DNA from: Haloarcula litorea
GTDB lineage: Archaea; Halobacteriota; Halobacteria; Halobacteriales; Haloarculaceae
Direction: 5' to 3'
Length of the DNA: 64,000 nt
Assembly: GCF_029338195.1 (NCBI RefSeq)
Contig: NZ_CP119779.1
Location: 2,356,001-2,420,000, forward strand
A model generated the notes under the pieces. The model was not told where the DNA came from, searched no databases, and was given only the letters and a program-made list of their open reading frames with translations. The translations under genes and the position numbers were made by a program. Below are positions 52,188 through 60,646 of this stretch, in pieces (position 1 is the stretch's first letter; each line of letters starts with the position of its first letter).

Positions 52188-53278
52188 CGTGAGTCTCGCT
52201 CGACGAGGGAAGTTCGCCGGCCGGAGTAGACCGGGGTGTCGTGCTGATTGAACGCGACGTGTTCGAAGGTGACCGCGCCCGTCCGGTCGGGGCCGGCCGC
52301 CCCGTCGCAGTCGAGGACGCGCGTGAAGCCGTAGACCGTGTCGCCCAGCGTCACGAAGTCGTGGAACCGCTCGTCCTCGAAACGGCGCTCGCGGTAGGTC
52401 GCCTCGTCCGAGCGGGCGTGAGCCAACGAGATCGACCGGGTCACGTCGCCGTAGGCGACGATATCGCCCGACGGCGAGTCGGCCATCTCGTCGCGGTTGT
52501 GGTGCTGGCGGGCGGTGTTCAGCGTCGCCAGCGGCAGGCCGGCCACGAGGTGGTCGTCCATCGTCCGCCCCCGCTCGTGGCGGTAGGCGACCGCGGCCTG
52601 CGCCCCGCGAGCGCGGTCGAGCGCGTCCCTGAACGCCTCGAACGTCTCGCCGTCGGGCGTCAGGAGCGCGTCGGGGAGGGCGGGACCGTCGCCGGCATCG
52701 TCGGGCGGTGTCTCTGGGCCGCTCCCGCCGCCGTCTGTCGCCGCGGGGTCGCGTCGCGGGACCATGTTCGTCCGCTCGTAGGAGACCAGCCGCTCGCCGG
52801 TCTCGCGGTCGCGCCCGACCGTCTCCCACGTGACGATGCCGTAGGCCGGCCGCGACGACGAGGTGCGCGTGTCCCGCACCGTCGAGGTGACGGCCAGCTC
52901 CGTGCCGGGATAGACGGGCCGGTGGAACTCGACGTCCGTCCGGCCCAGGAAGTAGCCGCCCTTCTCCGAGAGGTCCTCGACCGTGATCCCCATCACGCAG
53001 GCCAGCAGGTAGTCGGGGTGGACCGGGACGCCGTCGAACCCGCGCTCGCGGGCCGCGTCGGAGCGCCAGTAGGCGGGATCGTGGTTCAGCGTCGTGCCCA
53101 TCCACTCCTCGCTGCCGTGCCGGGAGAGGCGGAGGCCGGGGTCGTGGACGAGTTCGTCGCCCTCGGCGAAGAACTCGAAGTGGTGGCCCTTCTCGCGAGT
53201 CGCCGCGCGGTCCAGCAGCGCCTCGAAGGTGTCCGGATCGCCGGTGTCGACGGCGTCGGGATCGGTCCAGTCAGTCAT
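52184..53278 (-). CDS. mch: Mesaconyl-CoA hydratase (MaoC-like)
   Basis: This 364-residue double-hotdog protein has GTTLNHDPAYWRSDAARERGFDGVPVHPDYLLACV in the first MaoC-like domain and ARSDEATYRERRFEDERFHDFVTLGDTVYGFTRVLDCD in the second. Between them is a Gly/Pro/Asp-rich linker (about 175-210). It converts mesaconyl-CoA to beta-methylmalyl-CoA. Placement between mal and mcl is the known haloarchaeal arrangement, which is the main reason for the specific name. Confidence 0.88.
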   Translation of the reverse strand: MTDWTDPDAVDTGDPDTFEALLDRAATREKGHHFEFFAEGDELVHDPGLRLSRHGSEEWMGTTLNHDPAYWRSDAARERGFDGVPVHPDYLLACVMGITVEDLSEKGGYFLGRTDVEFHRPVYPGTELAVTSTVRDTRTSSSRPAYGIVTWETVGRDRETGERLVSYERTNMVPRRDPAATDGGGSGPETPPDDAGDGPALPDALLTPDGETFEAFRDALDRARGAQAAVAYRHERGRTMDDHLVAGLPLATLNTARQHHNRDEMADSPSGDIVAYGDVTRSISLAHARSDEATYRERRFEDERFHDFVTLGDTVYGFTRVLDCDGAAGPDRTGAVTFEHVAFNQHDTPVYSGRRTSLVERDSR

Positions 53279-54542
53279 CGGCGCGCGCCTCCCGGGCGTC
53301 GCGCCGGCGACGCCCGAGCGTCCGCCGCATCTCGTTGGTCACGACCATGAACCCCTCGTCGAAGCCCATCCCGGGCTTGGCGAGGACCTGCGCGGCGTCG
53401 GTCGCCAGCGCGACGTGCGCACACGCCCGCGCGGACGTGACCGTCTCGTTGCAGGTGCCGCCGAGGTAGGCGCGGGTGTCGGTCCCGTCGCAGTACAGCA
53501 CCGCCTCGGCCGACCGCTGGACGCCGCCGAGGTCCGGGGTCTTGACCTGGACCAGGTCGGCCGCGCCCGCGTCGACGAACGCCCGCACGTCGTCGAACGT
53601 GTTGCACCACTCGTCGGCGACGATATCCACGGCGACGCCGGCGTCGGCCAGGCCGTCGCGGAGGTCGGCCATCTGCCGGATCTGCTCGCTGCGGCCGCCG
53701 GCGTCCATCGGCCCCTCGACCTGGAGGGGGTGGGGCGCGGCCGCCGCCCGCAGCGTCTCGAAGTAGTCGACGACCTCGGCGCGGTCGTACGGCGGGCCGA
53801 ACACCTCCCCGAGGATGCCGTAGACGTCGACGTGGAAGCGGGGCGCGTATTTCTCCGGTCCCAACTCGTCGGCGCGGTCGGCCAACCACGCGAGGTACTC
53901 GCGCAGGCCCTCGCCGTCCGCGCCGACCTTCTCGACGCTGTTGAACAGGCCGTGGGGCAGGACCGGGACGCCCTTTATCATCATCTTCTCGGCGTTGGTC
54001 CGGCGCTCGTCGCCCGACTGGCCGAACACCGGGACCGGTTCGGTGGCGGGGTCGGTGTCGTAGGCGTCGTCCAGCACGTCGGTCCGCGTCCCGCGGCGTG
54101 CGCGGGCCGCCGCGTCCAGCAGCGCCTGCGAGACACCGTACCTGACCGCGGTGTGCAGGCGCTCGCCGCCCGATCGTTCGGGAGCCAGCTCCTCGACCCG
54201 CTCGGCGTTCTCCCGGAACGCGGCGGGGTCGCGGCCCCGGAGTTCGTCGGCCACCGGGCCCTCGACGACGGGGCGGTACTCCGCCGCGCGGAACAGCGGG
54301 TCCCGGCCGCCCGCGCCGGAGTACTGGACGGCCGCGCAGTCGCCGGTGGCGACCGTCCCGTCGGACAGTTCCAGTTCGACGACGAGGCACTCGCCGGCCT
54401 CGCGGACCCGCTCGAACCCCTCGGTCACCGGGTCGCCGTCGTAGGCGAACCCCCGCTGGGTCGCGCCCTGCTTGATCGCGCGCTGGTCGTCGAAGAAGAA
54501 GCCAGACAGGCCCGGCACCGCCCGGACCGACTCAATCCGCAT
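53271..54542 (-). CDS. mal: Methylaspartate ammonia-lyase
   Basis: In this 423-residue enolase-superfamily enzyme the family start is MRIESVRAVPGLSGFFFDDQ. Likely active-site residues match the clostridial enzyme: His197 (LPHGLF), Asp239 (HVDVYG), Glu276 (VEGP), Asp310 and Lys334 (QVKTPDLGG). It removes ammonia from methylaspartate to give mesaconate. A GTG at 54551 would add three residues. It overlaps the mutase E gene by 11 bases and mch by eight bases. Confidence 0.95.
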   Translation of the reverse strand: MRIESVRAVPGLSGFFFDDQRAIKQGATQRGFAYDGDPVTEGFERVREAGECLVVELELSDGTVATGDCAAVQYSGAGGRDPLFRAAEYRPVVEGPVADELRGRDPAAFRENAERVEELAPERSGGERLHTAVRYGVSQALLDAAARARRGTRTDVLDDAYDTDPATEPVPVFGQSGDERRTNAEKMMIKGVPVLPHGLFNSVEKVGADGEGLREYLAWLADRADELGPEKYAPRFHVDVYGILGEVFGPPYDRAEVVDYFETLRAAAAPHPLQVEGPMDAGGRSEQIRQMADLRDGLADAGVAVDIVADEWCNTFDDVRAFVDAGAADLVQVKTPDLGGVQRSAEAVLYCDGTDTRAYLGGTCNETVTSARACAHVALATDAAQVLAKPGMGFDEGFMVVTNEMRRTLGRRRRDAREARADD

Positions 54543-55992
54543 CGCTGGCACCCCCGGTGGGGTCGCCGCCGTTCGGACGGCCGATGAGCCGCCCCTCGCT
54601 GATGGCGTCGACGTCGTCGGCGACCATCCGGAACGACTGGTCGCGCCCCTCCGTGCGGGCGCGTTCGCCCAGCAGGGCCGCGTGAGTCTCGCGGATCTCG
54701 TCGGGGAGCGCGAGGTCGCCGAACTCGAAGATGCGCACGCGGCCGTCGTCGTCCCGGGCGGGTAGCACCGCGCCCTCGGCCGCGTCGCTCGGGGCGAAGG
54801 GCACGTCCATCGTCCCCGCGTCGAACGCCCGGACGATTCCCCGGGCCACGTCGCCGTCCCCGGCGTCGTAGATCGCGTCCATCAGGGCGCGGGTCGCCCG
54901 CTCGATCAGTCGCCGCTCCTCCTCGATCCCGTTGAGGTCGATGTCCTGCTCGATCATCATGTCGATGAGCTGCCTCGTGGTGCGCAGGCCCGCGGCGTTG
55001 GCCTCCTTGGTCGGGACCCCCTGGAACTCCTGGGGCGACTTCGTGATGACCTTGTCGGGCCGTGCGACCGCCGCCGTCGCGCCGCCGAGGCTGATGACGC
55101 CGTTGGCGCGGGCCTCGTCGGGCGGAAACCCGCCCATCCACTCGTGGAAGACGGTCGTGACCGTCACCTCGTCGGGGAGGTACTCCTCGCCAAGCGCCCG
55201 CAGCGCCCGCAGCGCGGCCACGTCCTGGACGAGGTTGCCGACCTGGCCGTAGCCCAGCGTGAGCGAGCGCACGCCCTGGGTGGCCGCGAGCTGGCCCTCG
55301 ACGAGCATCACCGCGATGGCGATACACGGCGGGACGAGGGTCCCGGTCAGCGGGCCGAACGGCTCGCGGTTGATCGTGACGCCCCGCTCGGTGTAGGCCC
55401 CACAGAGCCGGTCGACGAACTGCCAGTGCTCGATCGTCGTCGCGAGGTCGTGGCGCTTGGTGTAGGGGATGTTGTACGAGATGGGACCGCCCTCGAAGGA
55501 CTGGAACCCCCCCGCGAGGGTGACCATCGCCAGCAGGCGGGCGTCGGGCGTCCCGTGGCGCACCTCGATGGGGGCGTCCAGCGCCCGAACGAGGCGGCGA
55601 CAGTCCTCGACGCCGTGGTTGACCGCCGGGAAGCCGTTGAGCTCGTCCGCCGCGCCGTTGCGCGAGGCCGCCAGGCCCTCCTCGGCCTTCTCGTACTCGT
55701 TGTCCCGCGTGTACGAGTCGATGGTCGTCGGGAGGAGGTCCGCGCCGCCCTCCTCCTGCAGGTACCGCAGGAGGTCGATCTGGTCCTCCAGGCAGGGGAC
55801 GCCGGCCCGCGGCTGGAGCAGCGGGCGGTCGGCCGACTCCAGGACCGGCGCGAACCGCTTCTCGCGCGGGAGGGACTCGTGGAAGTCGACGGCCTCCTCG
55901 AAATCCACCGCTCGTCCGGTCGGCCAGTCGTCCCGCAGGTCGTTCGCGATGCGCTGTAGCTGGTCGGGCGAGAGCGTGCTGTCTGTCGGCAT
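54532..55992 (-). CDS. glmE: Glutamate mutase (methylaspartate mutase) subunit E
   Basis: This 486-residue TIM-barrel subunit rearranges glutamate to 3-methylaspartate with coenzyme B12. Motifs are RAGVPCLEDQIDLLRYLQEEG, LPTTIDSYTRDNEYEKAEEGL, FPAVNHGVEDCR, EGGPISYNIPYTKRH and VFHEWMGGFPPDEARA. The length is typical. A GTG at 55998 overlaps the subunit S stop (GTGA), so coupled starts at 55998 or 55992 are both possible; ATG 55992 is given. In haloarchaea it is also called mamB. Confidence 0.95.
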   Translation of the reverse strand: MPTDSTLSPDQLQRIANDLRDDWPTGRAVDFEEAVDFHESLPREKRFAPVLESADRPLLQPRAGVPCLEDQIDLLRYLQEEGGADLLPTTIDSYTRDNEYEKAEEGLAASRNGAADELNGFPAVNHGVEDCRRLVRALDAPIEVRHGTPDARLLAMVTLAGGFQSFEGGPISYNIPYTKRHDLATTIEHWQFVDRLCGAYTERGVTINREPFGPLTGTLVPPCIAIAVMLVEGQLAATQGVRSLTLGYGQVGNLVQDVAALRALRALGEEYLPDEVTVTTVFHEWMGGFPPDEARANGVISLGGATAAVARPDKVITKSPQEFQGVPTKEANAAGLRTTRQLIDMMIEQDIDLNGIEEERRLIERATRALMDAIYDAGDGDVARGIVRAFDAGTMDVPFAPSDAAEGAVLPARDDDGRVRIFEFGDLALPDEIRETHAALLGERARTEGRDQSFRMVADDVDAISEGRLIGRPNGGDPTGGASDAD

Positions 55993-55994
55993 CG

Positions 55995-56435
55995 TCACCC
56001 GTCGACCCTGACCTGCTCGGGCTCGGTCGCGGTGATCTCGAGGTCGCGCCGGAGGTCCGCGATGGCCTCCTCGGGGTCGGTCTCCGCGTCGAAGACGCGG
56101 TCGAACCCCATCTCGCGGAACCGCTCGCGCGTGGCCTCGAAGTCGTCCTGGCCGACGGCGAGGTTACCGCCGACGTAGGTCAGGACGTCCAGACCCGCCG
56201 CCTCCAGCCGGTCGTGGAACCCCTCGCAGTCCTGCCGGGCGTGCCCGTACAGCGAGGAGACCAGTACCGCCTCGGCGTCCGTGGCTTTCGCCGCGTCGAC
56301 GAACTCGGCCTGCGAGGTCTGGACGCCGAGGTTCTCCACCTCGAAGCCAGCGGCCGAGAGCGCCTGCTCGAGAATCGTGATACCGACGACGTGCGCGTCG
56401 GAGCCGATCACGCCGAGGACGACGGTTCGGGGCAT
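55995..56435 (-). CDS. glmS: Glutamate mutase (methylaspartate mutase) subunit S
   Basis: This 146-residue cobalamin-binding protein has the DxHxxG motif at Asp13-Ala-His15-Val-Val-Gly18, with the Ser pair in VLVSSLYGH and the Gly pair in YVGGNL. His15 is the lower cobalt ligand. With subunit E it forms the active mutase. It is the first gene of the operon, starting about 120 bases from the divergent CoA-transferase gene. Also called mamA. Confidence 0.95.
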   Translation of the reverse strand: MPRTVVLGVIGSDAHVVGITILEQALSAAGFEVENLGVQTSQAEFVDAAKATDAEAVLVSSLYGHARQDCEGFHDRLEAAGLDVLTYVGGNLAVGQDDFEATRERFREMGFDRVFDAETDPEEAIADLRRDLEITATEPEQVRVDG

Positions 56436-56556
56436 GTACAGTAAGGGGAATCGCGGGAGGTGAATAAAGTTAATGGTCTATAATGATAATAGGTCCTAAT
56501 ACAGATTATAATGGTTTATCATTAACTACTTGTGTCGGCCCCTGCTGGCCGCGTGT
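56436..56556. promoter_or_regulatory. Shared AT-rich divergent promoter of the methylaspartate genes
   Basis: This 121-base spacer is far richer in A and T than its surroundings. It holds an inverted repeat TAATGATAA (56481-56489) / TTATCATTA (56516-56524). It also holds two TATAATG copies (56479-56485 and 56507-56513) 28 bases apart, and two TAATGGT copies (56471-56477 and 56509-56515) 38 bases apart. TATA-like boxes for both directions can be drawn from these, and the symmetry suggests a regulator binding between them. No specific regulator is evident. Confidence 0.55.
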
Positions 56557-57750
56557 ATGGGTGCGCTCGACGACCTGCGGGTCCTCGACCTGACACAGGT
56601 CCTCGCCGGACCGTACTGCACGATGCTGCTCGCGGACATGGGCGCGGACGTAGTGAAGGTCGAGCGCCCCGGCGGGGACATGATCCGCTCGAACCCGCCG
56701 TACGTCGCGGACAGCGACGACGAGGCCTACGGCGGCTACTTCCAGAGCGTCAACCGCGGCAAGCGGTCGCTGGAGCTGGACCTCCGGACCGACGAGGACC
56801 GCGCGGCGTTCCTCTCGCTCGTCGAGCGCGCGGACGTGGTGGTCGAGAACTTCAAGGCCGGCACGATGGAGCGGTTCGACTGCGGCTACGAGACGCTCCG
56901 GGAGCACAACCCACAGTTGATCTACTCCTCCATCCGCGGGTTCGGCGACCCGCGGACCGGCGAGACCGAGCGACAGGGCCAGCCCTCCTTCGACCTCATC
57001 GCGCAGGCGCTGGGCGGCGTGATGGAGATCACCGGCCCCGAGGACGGGCCGCCGACGAAGGTCGGCCCCGGCGTCGGCGACATCTTCACCGCGGCGCTGA
57101 ACGCCGTCGGCGTCCTCGCGGCGGTCCACCACCGCGAGCGGACCGGCGAGGGCCAGTACGTCGACACCGCGATGTACGACGCGATGGTGTCGCTGGCCGA
57201 GCGGTCGATCTACCAGTACTCCTGTGACGGCGAGGCCCCGACGCGCCAGGGCAACTCCCACCCGACGCTGTTCCCCTACGACGCCTTCGAGACGGCGGAC
57301 GGCCACGCCGTCGTCGCGGCGTTCAACGACCGCCACTGGGAGACGCTGTGTGCGGCGATGGACCGCCCGGGCCTCGCCGCCGACTACCCGGACGCGGCGG
57401 CGCGACTCGACGACCGCGAGCGCCTGCGCGCCGAGATCGCCGACTGGACGCGCGACCAGACCACGGCGGAACTCGTCGAGCGACTCGACGGCCGCGTCCC
57501 GGCCGCGCCCGTTCAGGACGCGAGCGACGTCTTCGAGGACCCCCACGTCCACGGGCGGGAGATGCTCGCGGACGTGGCCCAGCCGGGCGCGGCCGAGCCG
57601 ATGACCGTCGCCGGCAGCCCAATCAAGATGACCGAGACGAACCCCCGGCCGCGTGGCCGCGCGCCGCTGCTGGACGAACACCGCGAGGAGATCCTCGGCG
57701 AGGGCGAGACGGAGACCGACGCGGGACGGACCGGCGCGGAGAGCGACTGA
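56557..57750 (+). CDS. mct: Mesaconate CoA-transferase (family III CoA-transferase)
   Basis: This 397-residue protein shows LRVLDLTQVLAGPYCTMLLADMGADVVKVERP, the catalytic Asp in GQPSFDLIAQALGG (about Asp146), and DTAMYDAMVSLAERS. It moves CoA from a donor such as succinyl-CoA to mesaconate to form mesaconyl-CoA. The name rests on family plus its place opposite the methylaspartate operon, which is the known haloarchaeal layout. The start MGALDDLRVL was chosen as the family N-terminus; an upstream TTG- or GTG-type extension looks unlikely. Confidence 0.85.
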   Translation: MGALDDLRVLDLTQVLAGPYCTMLLADMGADVVKVERPGGDMIRSNPPYVADSDDEAYGGYFQSVNRGKRSLELDLRTDEDRAAFLSLVERADVVVENFKAGTMERFDCGYETLREHNPQLIYSSIRGFGDPRTGETERQGQPSFDLIAQALGGVMEITGPEDGPPTKVGPGVGDIFTAALNAVGVLAAVHHRERTGEGQYVDTAMYDAMVSLAERSIYQYSCDGEAPTRQGNSHPTLFPYDAFETADGHAVVAAFNDRHWETLCAAMDRPGLAADYPDAAARLDDRERLRAEIADWTRDQTTAELVERLDGRVPAAPVQDASDVFEDPHVHGREMLADVAQPGAAEPMTVAGSPIKMTETNPRPRGRAPLLDEHREEILGEGETETDAGRTGAESD

Positions 57751-57861
57751 GGACGTGAGGGACCGAAGTGGTCCCGAGAGTCGACAGCTCCGGCCGGGGT
57801 CGGGGCGGCCACTGCCGGCGAACCCGGCGGTTCAAATACGGGGCCGCCCAACCCTGGCCCG

Positions 57862-60345
57862 ATGCGGGACACGGCCACCGGCGACGCGGCCTGGCGCGAG
57901 TACTTCGGGTTCCCGGAACCGTACGAGAACCAGGCCGACGCCGTCGAGCGCGCCATCGAGGCCGGGAAGGCGCGGGGCTTCCTCGCGATGGAGGGCCCCT
58001 GCGGGACCGGCAAGACGATGGCGGCCCTGACCGCCGGCGCACACCTCGTCCGGGACACGGACCTCTACGACCGGATCGTCGTCGTCACCCCGGTCAAACA
58101 GCAGCTCCAGCAGTTCGTCGACGACCTCCGGACGCTGAACGCCGGCGTCGACGAGCCCTTCGACGGCATCGCGCTCGTCGGGAAACGGGACCTCTGTCCG
58201 TACGGCCGCGAGGGGAAGTTCCCGGCGGACGCGAGCACCCACGAGCGCTGTGACGACCTGCGGGAAGCCACCGCGCGCCTCGTCGAGGACGACGGGAAGT
58301 CGAGCGGCGCTGCGGCCGTCGCCGAGGCGGCCGTCGGCGGCGACCCCGACGACGAGGACCAGTGGTGGGACCCCCGGAAGGCACAGGACCTGACGGCGGC
58401 AGCCCGGCCCGACGCGACTGCACAGACGACTATCGGCGACGACACGCTCTCCTCGGGCGGCGCGGACTCGCCGTACCGCCCGAGCCAGCCGACCGCACCG
58501 GAGTCGATGGCGGAGGGCGACGACCCGCCGCTGTACTGCCCGTTCGAGGCCGACTGGTACGCCCGGAACAAGGGCTCGCCCGTCGGCTTCGACGCCGGGC
58601 CGAACAACGTCGTCACGACGGCCGACTACTACCCCGCCGCCGTCGAACGGGGCACCTGTCCCCACCGGGCGATGAGCACGATGCTGCAGGGGGCCGACGT
58701 GGTGATCGGCAACTACAACCACCTGTTCGACCCCGGCTCGCGGCCGCTGCTCGCCGGGATCCTCGACGAGAACACCTTCGTCGTCGTCGACGAGGCCCAC
58801 CGACTGGAGGAGCGGGTCCGCGACCTGCTCTCGGATCGGCTCGGCAGGCAGACGATCAAGCAGGCGCGCAACGACTGCGAACTGCTCGTCCAGCGCGCCC
58901 GGCAGAGCGCCGACCACAAGCGGCAGGTCCGGGAGGTGCTGTCGGCCCGCGAGATACCCTTGGAGGCCGTCGACGGGGCCCGCGAGTTCTACGACGACCT
59001 GCTGGGCTGGCTCGACGACCGCGTCGAGTCGTTCCTCGACGCCGAACACGAGGGGTGGCGCGCCCGGCCCGAGCGCCTCCCGGAACGGGACCGGGAGATC
59101 CCGCTGCGGGACCCGGACACCGTCGAGGTAGACGAGCTGACGGAGTGGGCCGAGCGGGAGGGGTACGACGGGAAACTGTGGCGGACGCTGCCGCAGGTCG
59201 GCGCGGCCGTCGAGGACGCCGTCGACCAGCTGGGGCTGACCCGCCAGCCGGTGTGTGCCGCCGTCGGCGTGCTGGCCGCGCAGTGGTGGGAGCGCGACCA
59301 CTCGACGTTCCTCCGGGAGATCGAACTCGAACACTCCCCGGCCGAGAACCGGCAGGTCGACGCCGACTACGAGGCCGTCTACACGCCGGGACTGCTCTGC
59401 TACAACTGTATGCCCGCGACGGCGCTGCGGGAGGTCTTCGACGAACTCGGCGGCGGCGTGCTGATGAGCGCGACGCTGGAGCCCCTGGACGTGTTCACCC
59501 GCGTCTCCGGGCTGGACGCGCTGGCCGAGGGCGGCGGTGGGAGTTCGGGGAACGTGAGCGGCGACGACGGGAGCGGCTCCGACGACCCGACCGAGGGCGA
59601 GCGCGTCGTCCGGACGACGACCTACGACCTCCCGTTTCCGCCGGAGAACCGCGCCTCCTACCTCGTGGACGTGCGGCCGTTCACCGCCCGGAACCGCGGG
59701 AACCCCGAGGCGATGGAGCCGCTGGGCGAGGAGTGGAACGCGACCCGCGACGAGTACGCCCACGCGCTGCGGGCGCTCGCGCGCTCGCCGGGCAACGTCC
59801 TGATCGCGATGCCGAACTACCGGGAGGCCCGCTGGGCGGGGGCCTACCTCGACGGCGCGGTCGACAAGCCCGTGCTGGTCGACGAGTCCTCGAGCAACGA
59901 GGAGACCGAGCGGCGCAAGCAAGCGTTCTTCCGGGGCGAGGGGAAAGTCCTCGTGACCTCCGCCCGCGGGACGCTGACGGAGGGCGTCGACTACGACGGC
60001 GCGAAACTGTCGACCTGTGCCGTCGTCGGCGTGCCGCTGGTCAACATCGGCTCGCCCCGCGTCCGGGCCGTCCAGCGGGCCTACGGCGACGCCTTCGGCG
60101 AGGACAACGCCTTCGAGTACGCGCTGACGGTCCCGGCGGTCCGACGCGCTCGCCAGGCCATCGGTCGGGTCATCCGCGGCACCGACGAGGTGGGCGTCCG
60201 CGCGTTCGTCGGCGGTCGGTACGCGCCCGACGCCCGCCACTCGGTCTCGCCGTATCTCCCCGCGGGCGTCCGCGAGGAGTTCACCCGAATGACCCCCGAC
60301 TTCCTGGCCGATCAGCTGTCCGCGTTCTGGCGGGGTCGGCGATGA
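57862..60345 (+). CDS. XPD/DinG-like ATP-dependent DNA helicase
   Basis: This 827-residue superfamily 2 helicase shows Walker A GPCGTGKT (45-52), a DEAH box in VVVDEAHRLEE, and the C-terminal motifs SARGTLTEGVDYDG and QAIGRVIRGTDEVG. Four Cys spread between motifs Ia and II (in KRDLCPYG, ERCDDL, YCPFEADW and GTCPHRAM) suggest a [4Fe-4S] domain as in XPD. A flexible Gly/Ser/Asp linker interrupts the second half (about 555-575). It is probably a repair or recombination helicase. Confidence 0.92.
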   Translation: MRDTATGDAAWREYFGFPEPYENQADAVERAIEAGKARGFLAMEGPCGTGKTMAALTAGAHLVRDTDLYDRIVVVTPVKQQLQQFVDDLRTLNAGVDEPFDGIALVGKRDLCPYGREGKFPADASTHERCDDLREATARLVEDDGKSSGAAAVAEAAVGGDPDDEDQWWDPRKAQDLTAAARPDATAQTTIGDDTLSSGGADSPYRPSQPTAPESMAEGDDPPLYCPFEADWYARNKGSPVGFDAGPNNVVTTADYYPAAVERGTCPHRAMSTMLQGADVVIGNYNHLFDPGSRPLLAGILDENTFVVVDEAHRLEERVRDLLSDRLGRQTIKQARNDCELLVQRARQSADHKRQVREVLSAREIPLEAVDGAREFYDDLLGWLDDRVESFLDAEHEGWRARPERLPERDREIPLRDPDTVEVDELTEWAEREGYDGKLWRTLPQVGAAVEDAVDQLGLTRQPVCAAVGVLAAQWWERDHSTFLREIELEHSPAENRQVDADYEAVYTPGLLCYNCMPATALREVFDELGGGVLMSATLEPLDVFTRVSGLDALAEGGGGSSGNVSGDDGSGSDDPTEGERVVRTTTYDLPFPPENRASYLVDVRPFTARNRGNPEAMEPLGEEWNATRDEYAHALRALARSPGNVLIAMPNYREARWAGAYLDGAVDKPVLVDESSSNEETERRKQAFFRGEGKVLVTSARGTLTEGVDYDGAKLSTCAVVGVPLVNIGSPRVRAVQRAYGDAFGEDNAFEYALTVPAVRRARQAIGRVIRGTDEVGVRAFVGGRYAPDARHSVSPYLPAGVREEFTRMTPDFLADQLSAFWRGRR

Positions 60346-60404
60346 CGGCCGCGAGACCGGGCACAGCGGGTTCGTAACCGGACGTTTTCGTGGGCAACAA
60401 AAGA

Positions 60405-60412
60405 CATATACT
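60405..60412 (+). promoter_or_regulatory. TATA-like box of the small zinc-ribbon gene
   Basis: CATATACT lies about 24-31 bases before ATG 60436, consistent with leaderless transcription. Confidence 0.5.
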
Positions 60413-60435
60413 ACGTCGTTCGAGTGTTTCAGGGG

Positions 60436-60597
60436 ATGCCCGAGTGTCAGAACTGCGGTTCGTTCGTAACTGAGCAGTACGTACGGGTGTTCACACCGGA
60501 AACGTACGAGTCGGCCGGGCCGCGGGTCTGCCCGAACTGCGAGGACAAACTGCGTGACGGTGCGGACGTCCGCGAGGCGCGTTCCTCCCGCCAGTAA
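60436..60597 (+). CDS. 53-residue zinc-ribbon protein (DUF7563-like)
   Basis: This short protein has two Cys-x2-Cys knuckles (CQNCG near the start and CPNCED near residue 35), the layout of a single zinc ribbon, and a charged Arg/Ser tail. It has its own promoter box at leaderless spacing. Similar small ribbons are widespread in haloarchaea, with unknown role. It would be missed by any cutoff above 53 residues. Confidence 0.8.
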   Translation: MPECQNCGSFVTEQYVRVFTPETYESAGPRVCPNCEDKLRDGADVREARSSRQ

Positions 60598-60646
60598 GGT
60601 CGCCCCTTTTCGGGAAGTACTCAAGTCGCGAGGCGTAGCATCGGGT

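Noticed and set aside
51063-57750. Methylaspartate genes read as a glutamate-fermentation pathway as in clostridia
   Set aside because: Mesaconyl-CoA hydratase, the CoA-transferase and a CitE-like lyase accompany them, which fits the assimilatory haloarchaeal cycle; citramalate-type genes are not seen.
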